64,000 nucleotides of DNA from positions 26,653,883 through 26,717,882 of the forward strand of contig NC_088789.1 of assembly GCF_949628265.1 (NCBI RefSeq), written 5' to 3'. Positions 24,701 through 37,190 of this stretch are shown here, piece by piece. Source of the stretch: Cloeon dipterum. Its lineage: Eukaryota > Arthropoda > Insecta > Ephemeroptera > Baetidae. The notes below the pieces were generated by a model that made no database searches, was not told the origin of the DNA, and saw only the letters and a program-made list of their open reading frames with translations. Made by a program: the position numbers and the translations under genes. Position 1 is the first letter of the stretch. Every line of letters starts with the position of its first letter.

Positions 24701-27666
24701 CCGGCTGTTGTCGCCACAACGCGCGGAGTGTATAATAAGGGATTATTATGAGCGCACGTCTTTGTGCGTGCACCGCGTCAAGCGAGTACATAGCAAAGGA
24801 TACGCGCAGAGTTTCCAGTTGAAAGACGTGCCCTGGTTAATTGCTTGCCTCGAATTTATACACCGCCACAAAAGCGGCCTTTAAGAGATCAGACGAGAGA
24901 ATAGCTGGTACGATAAAAGGGCGGTTCTCACTGCATCTTTCGGTTACTTAGAAACGCGAGCCGGCCACATAAAAATGATGTAACCATAATCCAAAATTCG
25001 ATTTTCCGGCCGGGCAAGAAAACAGCGCGATAAAGCCGGGCAAAGAAAGCAGAGAGCGAGAAAAGCCAGCGGTCTGGCCCGCCGTAATTCATTTATATCT
25101 GAGAGGGCAAGCGTTGGGCCAAACATCCCCCCTCCCCTAGCCTGTGCGTCAAGGGTGAAGTCGGTCGACCACAAGAGGACTAATCAAGGGGCCCTTTGAT
25201 TACCCGCGCTAGTTGAAAGAGCGCAGGCTCCCTTTTAATTATCTCCGTCTCAGGCCTTCTGCAAATAATCGGATTTTTTTCCTGCATGATTTTTATTGTT
25301 TTATTATTCCCGGGCTTTAAATGAAATTCCGGCACGGCTCGGATATAGAAATAATACGGCATTTGATCAGCAGGGCTCTCCTGCTTTATGGCACCTCGGG
25401 GCTCTCTGGACGCCGCGTGATTGGAACGAGGTCCAGCGCAGGAAGGGTGGGAAGCGGCCAAGGACGAGCCGCCAGACTCGCCATTCCTTTTACAACCCTT
25501 TCAGCGGGGAAGAAAATATTTGCACCGGGAGAATTCGCGCGGCAAGATGTTATTGCTGATTTTCTCCGTCTTTTTATAGAGCACATACTCGAACACGTTT
25601 TCGCAACCTTGTTCGGTAACAAGTCCACGGTCGTTTTGCTCTTACGCGATTAATGCCGATGGCAAACTAGAGCAAATCAAGGCAGTTACTCCTTCCATGA
25701 ACGTTAATTGCAATTGAGACTTACTTGGAATTTATCAATTTAGTTCTGCTGCACGAAAGTCACGAAATTGCCTAGTTGCCTCTCTCGTGAGCAAGAATAA
25801 AAGGTATACGAACGGACGTGACCGGTGACTAGCTGCCGGATGAAGATGTTTTTTATTTTATTTTATCATCGCTAAAAGGTGATATTTCTTCAACTCGTTA
25901 CTACCTAGAACTCTCAGCAGAAAAATTGTATTGACAGAATTAAAAAAAAACTCACTATCCTGCCAAATATTTTTCTCAACACAATACATATACCGACTAA
26001 TTTTTTTTCCTTTTTCGATTGGCATTTTGATTTCGTCAATTTCTTTTATGTGGGAATGTGTGCTGATGCTGTCCCACAAAGAAAAAATTTTAAATCAATA
26101 AATTACAAACTTATTTAAAAGGAAAATAGTTGATAACTCTGATCTGCATGACGCATTAAACCTCCAACTCTGAATTGCACTAGTTTCCTCAAAACAAATT
26201 CCACTATTCTGCAAAGTAGTTTTCCACCGGTGCTAGAGATAGATCTATCTTATCTCATAGCAAAGTTTGAAATTCTAGGAAACTATGATCGATCGCTTCG
26301 TTCTCGGAAGACTCAAAGTAATCCTCAGGTGGCACTGCGTAGAATATTTAATAACTCTCTCTACGCTCTCATGCTTTTCCACTTAAAAATGATATTCTTG
26401 TGTGAGATAAAACCCCTAAAAGGTTTCATCAGAATTTATTTTCCAAGCATGTCTGCGCTCAGACACCGGTCTAATTCTCCAAAACGCCTACTTCTGCGCT
26501 GTTAAATTCGCAACACACCCGCTCCTGCTACTAACTTGTTGGTCCACAAAATAAAGTTTTGAGCTCGGAGCAGCGACTCGTCGGATGAGCAGCCCGAGCA
26601 AGCAAGCAAAAAACAAGGCGCAGCCTCAGGCAACTCGGAGACCAATTCATTTGCTGCACCGTTGCTCCGGCGTTTTATTCGCAGCCAGATTTACGACTGC
26701 ATTTTTGAGCCTGTGCAATTTTAAAGCGGAATTGCCCCCGCTGCGCGCGGGATCCAATTCCCATCGTGCTGATGCAACGGCAAAACAGAGCATAGATAGA
26801 AAGATATATATCAGCAGCACACACACAGAGCTTTTTTACTATCGCCATTATAAAACAGTGAGCCATAAACTTATTGAGCATGTATGCCCAGGCTCTATCA
26901 CCCCCGATGTACGTATATATATATATATATGTATACGTACAAATGGGGACAATAAAGTTTGTGTTAAGGTTTAAAAGGCGGAGGCGGAGGAGGCCTCTCG
27001 CTAGAGCCAGATTAAATACCGCTGAGCTGCAATTTTCCCAAAACAAGATCCCACTGGGTTTTGCAATCAACTTTACAGCAGAGCCGCAGCAGCAATAATT
27101 TTTTCTCCTTCTCATTTTCCACCTCAGACGGAACACGAGCAAAAATTCCCAAGCAGCAAAATGTGCAAGGTCAAGAATGCCCGGGTTTTATATGCGATCA
27201 TTAAAAACTCGACTGAATTTGCTCGCTGCGCATAAATTATCCACCTGAAGCTGCTTCTCGTGCCTTTTTCATTAATACATACTGCTTTCTGTAGAGCTGT
27301 AAAATTGCACTATGCTGTTAAAACGGCGCTTTTATAGCCGGTCTCATTTTCTTGCCGGCTTCCATGCCGATGACGACCGTATCAAAATTGAGCCGTCTAG
27401 AATTATGCCTCCTCGACAATAATTTTATGAGACACACTACCATAATAAAGTCCTAAATTAAATAAAAAACTCTTCACTTTTCTCGGTTTTGCTCCTCAGC
27501 TCATAATTAAATGCATAGCCAAAATACCGTTGAGGGAAAGATGGATTACAACAACCTGCATGTGAGAGTAGAGCTGTACTACACTAAATCTAGTTTGCGT
27601 TTAGACGATTTTAATATATTGTTACATCTTTTTGATAAAATGTCGACAGACTTGTTCCCGTTTCAA
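18741..27666. other. Long stretch without a recognisable gene
   Basis: Nearly 9 kb with no supported gene. Local GC-richer patches (about 20.2-20.7, 23.0-23.7 and 24.3-25.6 kb) give overlapping open frames on both strands, but none has a recognisable domain or consistent exon borders. They could be regulatory DNA or untranslated exons; the sequence alone does not say. Confidence 0.5.
26909..26940. repeat. Palindromic (TA)n microsatellite
   Basis: A TATATA run is framed by GTACG / CGTAC, making the whole 32-bp block close to self-complementary. Simple-sequence DNA; no function inferred. Confidence 0.9.
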
Positions 27667-27674
27667 ATTGAAAC

Positions 27675-27949
27675 CAGTGGTTGCCAGATTCGTGCGACGC
27701 GCAGATATGGCGTCCGGTGGAGTATGGCGCGAAAAAACGGTCACGTGAAAATGCGCGAAAAGAACCAAGTTTTCGTCAATATTGTGACATAATTTGCATT
27801 ACTTGTACTAATTGTGTCTTTTGGATCGTAAAAACAAACTCTTGACACTCGTACGGCAATCCAAAGAGAGCTTTTTGTTTCCCACATTCAGACGCCATCT
27901 TGGATCTGCGCAGTGCGAACCAATTTTATCGCACATCTGGACCCCGCTG
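27675..27949 (+). mobile_element. hAT-type MITE, family B, copy 2
   Basis: A 275-bp element with a perfect 8-bp target duplication ATTGAAAC (27667-27674 and 27950-27957). The ends are CAGTGGTTGCCAGATTCG on the left and CATCTGGACCCCGCTG on the right. The interior, including CGCAGATATGGCGTCCGGTG and TCAGACGCCATCTTGGATC, matches copy 1 at 10430-10680 in reverse orientation. It is non-coding. Confidence 0.92.
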
Positions 27950-27957
27950 ATTGAAAC

Positions 27958-30399
27958 AATTTAGAATAGAATAATAACAAATTTTAATTTGGCATCTAAG
28001 TGGATTTGCAAGTTTTCAAATACAAAAAACTGTTTGATACGTTATCAAAACTATGCGAACGATACAGAAAGAATCTAATATTGAAAAACTCCTCAGCATT
28101 TATATACACTATTGGTTGGTTGTCGATAAAGATATATAAATCAGATTCAAACTTTTTATATCTTTGAATCGTATATATATTCGTTTTATATCCTAGTAGC
28201 GTATTTTACGTTAGAAATTAGTCCATCAAATATGTCTATTAATACCAAGGAAAAACAACAACTAGTAAAAACGAGTCCGAAATAACCAGCTAACAATAAG
28301 TTCATAAAAATATTCCAGAGACATTCATTCATTCGCTCTGCTGTCTATAGTAAAACCTTAGCACATCTTGTTACGGTACGAAGGGTTTGGAAAGCGAGAA
28401 AAACATCAATAAAACGATGATCCGCCAAATGGTTCCGTATTGGGTGCATTAGCGCATGGACCATATCTGCCCATTCATGGACCTGTCAAAAATGGAAATA
28501 AAAGCAGCGTTCCCGGCCTGAATGATACGCTCATAAATCTCTGAAAGAGTTATTATTACAACTGGACTTTTTCGTCACAGAGAGACAGCAGTGAATGAGG
28601 GGTGCGCGGGGGGCGAGTGAGCCGACTGGGTCGCCCGCCGAACTTTAGTGCCAATCTGATTGCGGCCCCGAGCGTGGAGAGAGCGAGCAGATACACACTG
28701 CCTTAACTCGAGCAGCAGTAAAAAAATAAATCTCGGCCCCCGGAATAGCTAATCAATAGCTGATTTTTACGGCGCCTTCCGTGGAGCGCACACCTAAATT
28801 GATGGTCCAAATATGGAAAGCAGCCACCCTCTACTCTCTACGTGCGTGCCACTCTTAAAACGGCAAGTCATGGCGCCGCGCAAAAGCCACTTTACTGCAA
28901 ATTAAGGAAGCAAAATGCTCCCTCTTGAGACTGGATTATTAATTTTTCTCGCTACTGCCTTCTTGTTTTTCTTGCAAGCAACAACAATTTTCCATCGTTA
29001 TTAATATTAAAATTGTTTACATGTCTATATAGCATATAGAGGAAAATCATTAGGCTACTTTAGGGAATCTACCAGGCAAAAGCGTGGCACTCGAACTAGC
29101 AAATTTACGTGTGTGGCCTCACCAAAATTCGGAGAGACGGCCGACGAGATGGAGGATGGAGCTGCGCGTTTGTTTGTCTCTTTTCAGCGACTAACTGACC
29201 CGTCAGTTATAAAACGTCTTTCCAGAGAGCGACTGCTTTGGATCGGGAAGCCTTTTTTCCAACGGTTTGGATCTCTTATCTGCCAAAAGATTTATGATGA
29301 GTGCGTTTCGAAGTTAAATGGAGCTGGAAGGCGATATTTCAACGCTCTTATATCTATTCTTTGGCTTCTGCAAAGTGGCGGACCACAAACTAAAAACACC
29401 TACCACAATCCTTTGGACTGAATGGTGCTGTTTCGATGTGATAGTCAGAGATTGATTTCCCCGAACGAAGGGTTGAAAAATTTGCGTAAAATTGATGTCG
29501 AACAAGCGAAAATTTTCATTTCGTTTGTAATTATTGCTCTTTAGTAGCAAAATTCAACAAAATTTTTAAATTCTGTATTTAATTTTAAGTAGAAAAATGA
29601 AATTGTGATAATGAGCACGCATATAGAAAAGAAAGCTGTCACACGCAGTGACCAGTCTATTTAATTTGCAAACAAACAATGACGCTCTTTGTAAATATTT
29701 TAATGTTTTTGTTTCACTCGAAAGCTCTTTTTGTTCTTGGTTATGGCTTGTCAGCTTTTGTTACACAACCATCTGTAATTATATTCACTCTCAGTTTCAT
29801 AACCCAACACACCCTTTTGACTTTGTCATGTTGTGGCGTTGTTAATTACAAGGTCAAGCTTGGCTTTGCTGAAAATTAATAGCCAAGGCATAATGATATG
29901 GAATTTTAAGCGTTTTAAAACCTAAAAAGTGTTAAAAGTCAGTGTTGTCCTTTTTAAACAAATAGATGTTTATCCTAACAAAACATTAATATATTAAAGC
30001 AGCAATGATCAGACAAATCAAGCAAATAAATAAAACATCTGGAAAACTACTTAACTCGATAAGATCTGTTTTTCCGTGTGAGCAATGTTCTTGGTATCAA
30101 ACCTGTATTAAATTTGCTATTTAAAGTTTTAATATAAAATTTTCTAAGAATTTTTCTAACTAATGAAAAGTTTAATATCAATAAGAACGTTTTTATTTAT
30201 ATTTTTTTCAATATCTAAATCCTACAGGAGACGCAATATTAAACACGTAATGTGAGTTTGCATATATTAAATACCGTGTGGAAGGAATTTTATGCACAGG
30301 AAGTTTAATATGAACAGCCTGATTCCTAATCTTGCAACTGTGCGATGCTTTAACATGGCGGAAAAAAATAGCAAAATGAAAAAAAACGTGCTGGCAAAC
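27958..30399. other. Stretch without a recognisable gene
   Basis: AT-rich overall, with a short GC-rich patch at about 28.58-28.70 kb. An open frame of 102 codons at 29113-29421 (+) has no family I recognise, no clear start context and no partner exon, so I do not call it a gene. Confidence 0.5.
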
Positions 30400-31420
30400 A
30401 ATGCGCTCAAGCACTGAGAACAATTTCCAACCACTCGGTAAAATGTCAACCGTCTGCAGGCAGGAAACCAGGAAGGCTGGCGGGAACAAACGGTGCACAC
30501 ACACACAAAGCTGGGAAATATTCATTTTGCATCGAGAGTGTGCGTGTACATGCAAAGAAAGAATGGGGTGCGCGAGAATGAGGGCGTCTCTCTGTGTTCG
30601 TCAGAGAGAGTGGCGTTCGGTGTTCCAGCCTGGCGAAAACAAAGCAGACGTCTGCCGCTGGCGACTTTAAAAGTCACCCCGAGTGCGCCCTCAAAGCCAG
30701 CCGTGTGGTGGCACCGCCGCCACTCGAACACACAGCGCGCACGCGACACACCACTCGCCCGCCGGTTAATTAAACATTCCGCCTGCCGTTTAATTAGAAC
30801 GAGTGCCGGCTCACGTCTTATTTCGATAGGAGGGCAAGAGGGTGGCAAAGGGGTGGGGACGACAGACACACTCACCTGCTAGCCAGGGCGCCCGGCAGGT
30901 CAGCTGGTGCGTCGCGGGGTGCCTCTTGGGTGCCGACTGCAGCGAGAGTGGAGTCTTTCGCGGCGCTGGCCGCACACATTTATGTCCTTTGCCCAACACG
31001 TGCCCCTGCGCACACGCACCGACATGTCTCTCTCTCTCGCTCGCTCTCTGCCCGCTCCCTCTCCGTGTGCTCGCGCTCGCATGCATCGCGGGGGCGGCAG
31101 CGCACGGCCCACCCCTTCGCTCTTTCTCTATCTCGATTTAATTTCCTCGGGGCCAAATTGCACGCGCGCCTTTTCGCGCTTCTTTTATCTGCCCGGCTGC
31201 AGGCGACGCTGGCTTCAAGTTTAATGTGATGCACTCGTCCGTCTTCGGACGCGTTGGCACAATTGCAGCCGAGCGGCTGCTTTCTTATCAGCCGCAAAGT
31301 GACAAGTTGGGCTTTCTTGTGAAAGGTGCATGCACTTTTAGCCGGTGCCTGAGAGCGGAAGACTTAATAGCGCGTTGCGACAAAATTTATAGTGCTTGCA
31401 TGGGTACCACGAAGGTTCAC
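30400..31420. other. GC-rich block with a consensus minus-strand splice donor
   Basis: About 1 kb markedly richer in G+C than its surroundings, with pyrimidine-rich runs (31027-31070). All six frames stay open for long distances, as expected for high GC, so length alone is not evidence for a protein. On the minus strand GCTAGCAG is followed directly by GTGAGTGTG (junction near 30875), a strong 5' splice-site consensus. The block could be a promoter with an untranslated or short first exon of a minus-strand gene lying to the left. This is inference; no downstream exon was found. Confidence 0.35.
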
Positions 31421-31681
31421 TAAATAAACCCAGGATTAAGGCCAGTAGATAGCAGCATGCGGCAAGGGGTCTTGTTTACCCTGATTGCTTGTTCATTTAT
31501 TGATTCTTTTCACATTCAGCAAGAATAAATCATTATTCTTTACAAATTTCAAATAAATCTATGAAAATCAGTCTTAAAAGCTTCTGATCTACATGTTTTA
31601 GATTTGCCTTTTTAAAAATTACCATAATTTTGAAATCCACGTTAGAAATGAGGCTTAGTTAGAAATATTTACACAAATTAA

Positions 31682-32113
31682 AGAGGAATGGTAGTGCAAA
31701 AGCCTGGAAAATGCTTGTTGCCAGTGCATAAACTCGTCCTTAGGATTCAGTTAAAGCCTAAATTGACCTTAGAAGCAGTGTAATTTTTTGAGAAAATTGG
31801 CTGGAAAGTTACCGTGCTTTTCAAATGGTAATGGCTGTCTCCTCACTTGAAATCCGATTGAATTTCAAAACCAAGAGTTTCCCAAATAAGTGGCATACAC
31901 CGTTGGATAGATCTCGACGAGATGAATCAGAATTATGCCAAGAAAATATGTTCAAGCACTGTACATTTTGGAGAAAATTGGCAAAATTTGAATTTTTACT
32001 GTAGGAAGGTCCTTTTTTATTATTGCAAATAGTTGAACAAATTGCTTATCGATCAATTGTTTATGTCATCCAATAATTCAAATAATTTTCAATTGTTGCC
32101 CTGTATTGCCACT
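31682..32113 (+). mobile_element. TTAA-target MITE, copy 2
   Basis: A 432-bp copy with intact TTAA on both sides (31678-31681 and 32114-32117). It begins AGAGGAATGGTAG and ends GCCACT. It is slightly more diverged than copies 3 and 6, and the internal open frame is interrupted. Confidence 0.92.
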
Positions 32114-32189
32114 TTAAACAAGAGCTTTTAAGGCCAACACTTTTTCGCATTGCGTCGGCCTATCCAAGAGTGTGCAAAATATTCCATAA

Positions 32190-32600
32190 ATTATACAACA
32201 AATCGTAATTTTACAGTAGGGAGACAATGCTTAATTTAATTTCCTTTATTTGTATTACACAGCGGTACAAAAATCGAAGCTTCTCCATTTCTGTCCGCGC
32301 ATTTACAAATGAGTCTCAAACAACAAAATATTAATAACAATAAATAGAAGAAACATAGTGTAAACATTTCGCTATGTTTGTGTCGCAAGCGAGTGTGCGT
32401 GTTTTGCTACATTTGGTGCTCTGAAATTGAGATATTCATCTCAAGTATAAAATTAGCATCCAAACATTTGAGCCAATTTTCTTGAAAATTTAATCAGCAA
32501 CCAGGGAAATAATTAGTCCTTTCCTAATTTTTAGATAGAGCATTTCAAGTAAAAGGATTTTTCTACAAATTTTCCGAACTGCTTTACTTTAATGCTAAAG
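32190..32600 (+). repeat. Dispersed repeat family D, copy B
   Basis: Shares in order the motifs AATCGTAATTTTACAGTA, GGGAGACAATGCTTAA, TTGAGCCAATTTTCTTGA, CTTTCCTAATTTTTAGAT and CAAGTAAAAGGATTTTTCT with the 41101-41470 copy. A region in the middle (about 32240-32440) does not match and may be an insertion. It lies just downstream of TTAA MITE copy 2. Confidence 0.55.
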
Positions 32601-34312
32601 GAGATCAAGTTAAAAGAAAAAGTCAACTGTCTTGTTCTCACAGTGTAGAACAGCAGCTGCTTCAGACCTCTCATACCTCATCACCACCACAGCAGTATTT
32701 CACCTGCAACGCGATCGTCTGCACTCATTGCAGAGCACAATCAGACGAAATCTTGTGAAACCACGCCACTCACCCTCCGTGTGACACAACTTCTCCTTTC
32801 AAAAACTCACAATGATGGAATTTCATCCCTTATTAAGCTTTTTTAAAGAGTGAAATTTTTACATCATGATAAATCTATGTCCCTCAATGAATTTCCGTTC
32901 GTCAAATGATGCTTCTTGCTGAAAATTTGTCCCATTTATTCATCTTCTTCTAACTGTGAGAAGAAAGATGAAGACAAATTTTCAGGTTAATTGGATTTCC
33001 AACTCCCATTTGATGCGCAATTTCTGTCACCTTGTTTTCCTTGAATAGGGCATTTTCTGTGCAGAGTCCTTTGAATCTAAAAGGAAGAGAGGTTCGCTTC
33101 AACCCTGACAAGTTTGCGCATTTCATAGAACGAGTAAAGTGCACTCTGATGGAACAGCAAAGACGAATGTTAAGGTTCTGCATTTGCGCTAGTATACACT
33201 CGCGTTCGGCATACAGCTCCCTGCTGCTTTTATTTTCTTTTTCAAAGCTTCTTGCACTCTCTGCTGCGGAATAAAAGCGCTATTTCCGCTGGGATCTTTT
33301 CTTAAAAGCGTGGCCACTCGTTAAAGCATATAGAATGAAGCTCGTGTACTTACTTTTATGCTGACGAACACATGACTCTTTTAAATTACTCTCTAGATTA
33401 ATTAGTTTCGTGAAGGCATCGGTCCACGCCAAAAAAAATGTCGTGACTATTCAAACATATGATCGATCTCCATCTCAATTTTTCCAACTCTAACAGATGT
33501 GTACCAGAATGGGCTCTCCTTTTGTCCGTGCGAAAATGTTGTCCGTCTCATCTCGAGGGAATTGCAAAGCCTTCTTAGAGGTTGTATTGATCAACATGCG
33601 TGTGTGCGGTCGGCGTGAAAATTGTCCCAAACTCCAGGTAACAGGAAACAGCAAAGCGAGAGCGACTCCGTCATAAAAATATAGTCGCCTCGCCCACATT
33701 TTCTGACAGCAGGCAAAAATATATATGCACGCGTTTTGCGTATTTTGGAGGCGGAAAACCATCCATAATGCGCGTGTGAATATACATATCGCATGTATCG
33801 GATGTGTGCACGCTCTGCTGTATGTATATATGGTCTGACCAATCAAGCAAAGTGGAGAGTATTATGTGTCCCTGCTCTCTTCTGCTCATCGTCACTCTCC
33901 CCTAGCGCGCGCGAGGACACACGCAGAGGGTGGTGTGAAGAAGAGCCCTGTCGACACAACCGTTTTGGGCTAATGGCAACCCTGTTCTGCAGGGAAATCC
34001 GAGAGACAAAATGTTTTGTCAAATGAGCGCTTAATTCCAAAATATGTTGCGGATTTGCAGCCAAAACAGCGGGGATTACCTCACGAGCTTGTTAGGGATT
34101 TGGCAAATAGTTTGTAGTTTATTTTTCGCGCATGCATGCTGGAACAACGGGAGGCAACGTATGTACTTTTTGCAGCTTGTTAAAGGATTATTTTTATGTA
34201 CCACATTTCGGGTGCTTGAAATTCGGAGACAAAATCATTTTGTTTGTAGTTTTAGAGATTTAAATATTTTGCATGTTTTTACTGTTTAGATTGGTGACCC
34301 CTGAAAGCAAAA

Positions 34313-34518
34313 AACTTGTCCTCCGCACTGGGGTCTTTTATTGAAACGCTAGACATTCATCCTGTGAAATTAACGTACTGGAAATGTGCAAACCAACAAG
34401 TAGCGAGTCGAACTGCTTTCGCAACCCTCTCTCAAATTCAAATGGTCTCCTCATTGTAATGCTATAGAGTCAAATGTAGGCGCAAATCAACCCGCACTCG
34501 ACCCCAAACATCGCACGG
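34313..34518 (+). repeat. Dispersed repeat E, copy 1
   Basis: About 205 bp matching, in reverse, 57346-57560 inside an anoctamin intron. Shared blocks include ATTGAAACGCTAGACATTC, CTTTCGCAA and GACCCCAAACATCGCACG. No terminal repeats or duplications were visible; the origin is unknown. Confidence 0.7.
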
Positions 34519-35382
34519 ATTCAAGTTCACGCTCAACAGTTCGAGCCAACGGCTTGGTTTAATGTGGCACTTAACGCTGTTTTCGTGGAAATAGAAAATC
34601 GATAATGGAGACGACAACAGGTCCAATTACTATTTAATTTCACTCTGAAGATAAACAAACAAACGGGTACGTTTGTTTGAAGTCAATTCAATTGTATTAA
34701 TTTCACCAGAAACTGCTTGAGAAACCAAATCTGATATTGAACTTCTTGATAAAAAATAGTCTTCGCTATAAGATGATTTCTGGAATCATCGCAGGAAAAG
34801 TTTTCAAAAGAGAGAAAAAAATCCTCTTTTGATAAAGGATGGGGAAGACAAACTTTTTACTTCACTCTCGAACAGCCTTTCATATTATATTGTGCAATAG
34901 ACGAGCCTCAATCTTATTTCTCTGTGCACTATAGTACTCGAGATGCGACTCAGACACTTTTTTCAATCTCAGGCAAAGCTGCGTGAAATTTGATTTTTCT
35001 CATCTGAGTTGCTACGCTTTTAAGCTTTGTGCAAATTGGTTTCCTCCCATTTGGATTTTGCAAACTTTGGCCTTATTGACGTCAACGCTGTGACTGTTTA
35101 AATCTATGAGAAAAATACGAGATTAGACCCACTTTAGTAAATTTGATAAACGCAAGCACAGCTTCCAGATTTCAAGTTTCTATTACATCATAAAAATATT
35201 TATTGAATCGCAATGTTTTGTGATTTAATGAACAATCCATTCAGTGCGAGCATGGTAGATCTCCCAACAAGAACGAGAATTCCAATTTAGCTCAAAACAA
35301 TGTGTGATATTTGATATCAATAATTTAAATGACGAAAATGAAATTCCAACAATGAAAGTCTTACATTGTAGTTGTTCGTTAA

Positions 35383-35818
35383 AGAGGAATGATACTGGAA
35401 AAGCCTGGAAAATGCTTGTTGCCAACGCATAAACTCGTCCCTTAGGATTCAGTTAAAGCCTAAATTTACCTAAGAAGCACTGTAATTATTTTTGAGAAAA
35501 TTGGCTGGAAAGTTACCGTGCTTTTCAAATGGTAATGGCTGTCTCCTTAATTGAAATCCGATTTAATTTCAAAACTAAGAGTTTCCCCAGTAAGTGGCAT
35601 ACACCGTTGGACAGATCTCGACGAGAGGAATCGAAATATGCCAAGAAAATATGTTCAAGCACTGTACATTTTGGAGAAAATTGGCAAAATTTGAATTTTT
35701 ACTGTAGGAATGTCCTTTTTTATTACTACAAATTGTTGAACAAATTGTTAATCGATCAATTGCTTATGGCATCCAACAATTCAAATTATTTTCAATTGTT
35801 TCTCAGTATCATTCCACT
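35383..35818 (+). mobile_element. TTAA-target MITE, copy 3
   Basis: A 436-bp copy with TTAA on both sides (35379-35382 and 35819-35822). The ends AGAGGAATGATACT and AGTATCATTCCACT form a 14-bp inverted repeat with one mismatch, clear boundaries for the family. It contains a 97-codon open frame shared with other copies, starting near 35529, with no known protein family. Confidence 0.94.
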
Positions 35819-36799
35819 TTAATTTATATATTCTAAAGGGTCTGGTCCACCTCTACAGCATGGAGGAAAAATTAGGGCATTCCTCGTCAAACAAATCGTA
35901 ATTTTATTTCATGCTTTTTTCCATGAATAAACCCTTGAGTGCGACCTTCAATGAAATCATCATCTCTATAGATTTTTCTTTTCAAATTAAAACTACAAGA
36001 GCATTGGTTGTTTCGAAAAAAATTATCGTATTGATAGCAAGACAAATATCAATGAACAATTTTTCAATTTTTACATGTAACATCCATGTAACGCATCGTA
36101 AAGCTAGACATTACAGCTGAACTAAATGCACTTTATTTCCATTTATTTTTGGCGCGCACTTTGCTTTTACTGCACCTTTCTCACCCAGAATATAGCTTCG
36201 CGGACTCCCATAATAAAGAACAGACAGCAGTGTGAGGGGTCGGAGCCAAAATGGTGGAAAACGGCGCCAAAATGACAACAATAAAAAATAAAAGGTGTCC
36301 GAATGAGCCCATTGAGCAGGGCTGTGCTCAAGGGGCGGCAGGGTGTGGCGCTTGCGCCCCCTTTGCCGCGATACGTGTGACCAGCATCGGCGAAAGTGCG
36401 TGCCTAACCGGTTTGTGTGTTGATATCAAGCGCGGGGATCAATAGTGCCTTCCTTTTCTCGTCTCATCGCACTTAATTAAATACACAAATATATCGCTAC
36501 CGCCCGGCCGCCAATCTGAAATGAGGGCTCCGTCGACGCGTCTTATCGTCTCGCCAATATAATCAGATTACACTGACTGAGTTCGCCAACTTGATGCTCA
36601 GACGCTCAGCACGTCGCGAATAAATGTCCGCTGCCAAATTTGTGGTTTTGAGAATTCTGCCACACTGCATTATTTATGACGCAATTGTTGCGGCCAACTG
36701 GATTTCCATTAGAGAATGAGATGGGCGAAATTTTATTACGTACATAAACACCAGATTAATTTAGAACTGATCTATTTCTTTAATCAAAACTTACAGCTT

Positions 36800-37190
36800 T
36801 TAAATTAAGTAAAGCTTAGCAGACAATTTGTGAGAAACCCTTTCTAACAATCAAGAAAACGCTAAAAATGTCTTAATTTATGCCGTTTAAATTATTTAAA
36901 AGATCGGCTCCAAAGTTTGAATGATAATAAAGCGGTGAGCATTGCCTCCCTTCTGTAAAACCACGATTTATTTCACAATTTAGGGAAAGTTAACTTATAA
37001 TTCGCACTCGACGAGAGGAATTCAAGCAAAAATTAATTGACATACCGTTCGATTATTCGAGGAATTCAACAAAATCTGAAATTCAGATGTTCCTCGGTCA
37101 TTGCACATTGTTAAGTTAATCTGATGCTAAATTTCACGAACAATAAACTCAATCAATTATGTACTTGAATGAGTCAACAATGCAAAATGT
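36800..37190 (-). repeat. Dispersed repeat family D, copy D
   Basis: Reverse-complement copy: it contains GACAATTTGTGAGAAACCC, then GATCGGCTCCAAAGTTTG, AAGCGGTGAGCATTGCCTCC and ACTCGACGAGAGGAATTC, the inverse order of the 41101-41470 copy. A further weak match to repeat E begins near 37363. Boundaries are approximate. Confidence 0.6.

Larger units (their letters stand above)
32118..35378. other. Stretch without a recognisable gene
   Basis: Contains a diverged family D repeat (32190-32600) and one copy of another dispersed repeat (34313-34518). The remaining sequence has only short open frames with no recognisable product. Confidence 0.55.

Noticed and set aside
26675..27142. 155-codon minus-strand frame
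   Set aside because: It runs through the (TA)n microsatellite (YTYIYIYTYI); a chance frame.
29113..29421. 102-codon plus-strand frame (MASPKFGETADEMEDG...)
   Set aside because: Superficially protein-like, but no family recognised, no ATG at the stated start and no neighbouring exon. Kept as non-coding.
30493..31297. Several overlapping frames of about 100-130 codons on both strands
   Set aside because: They overlap one another in a GC-rich, partly low-complexity block where stop codons are rare; at most one could be real and none looks like a known protein.
36320..36375. Possible hAT end (CAGGGCTGTGCTC...)
   Set aside because: No matching inverted end or 8-bp duplication found nearby.
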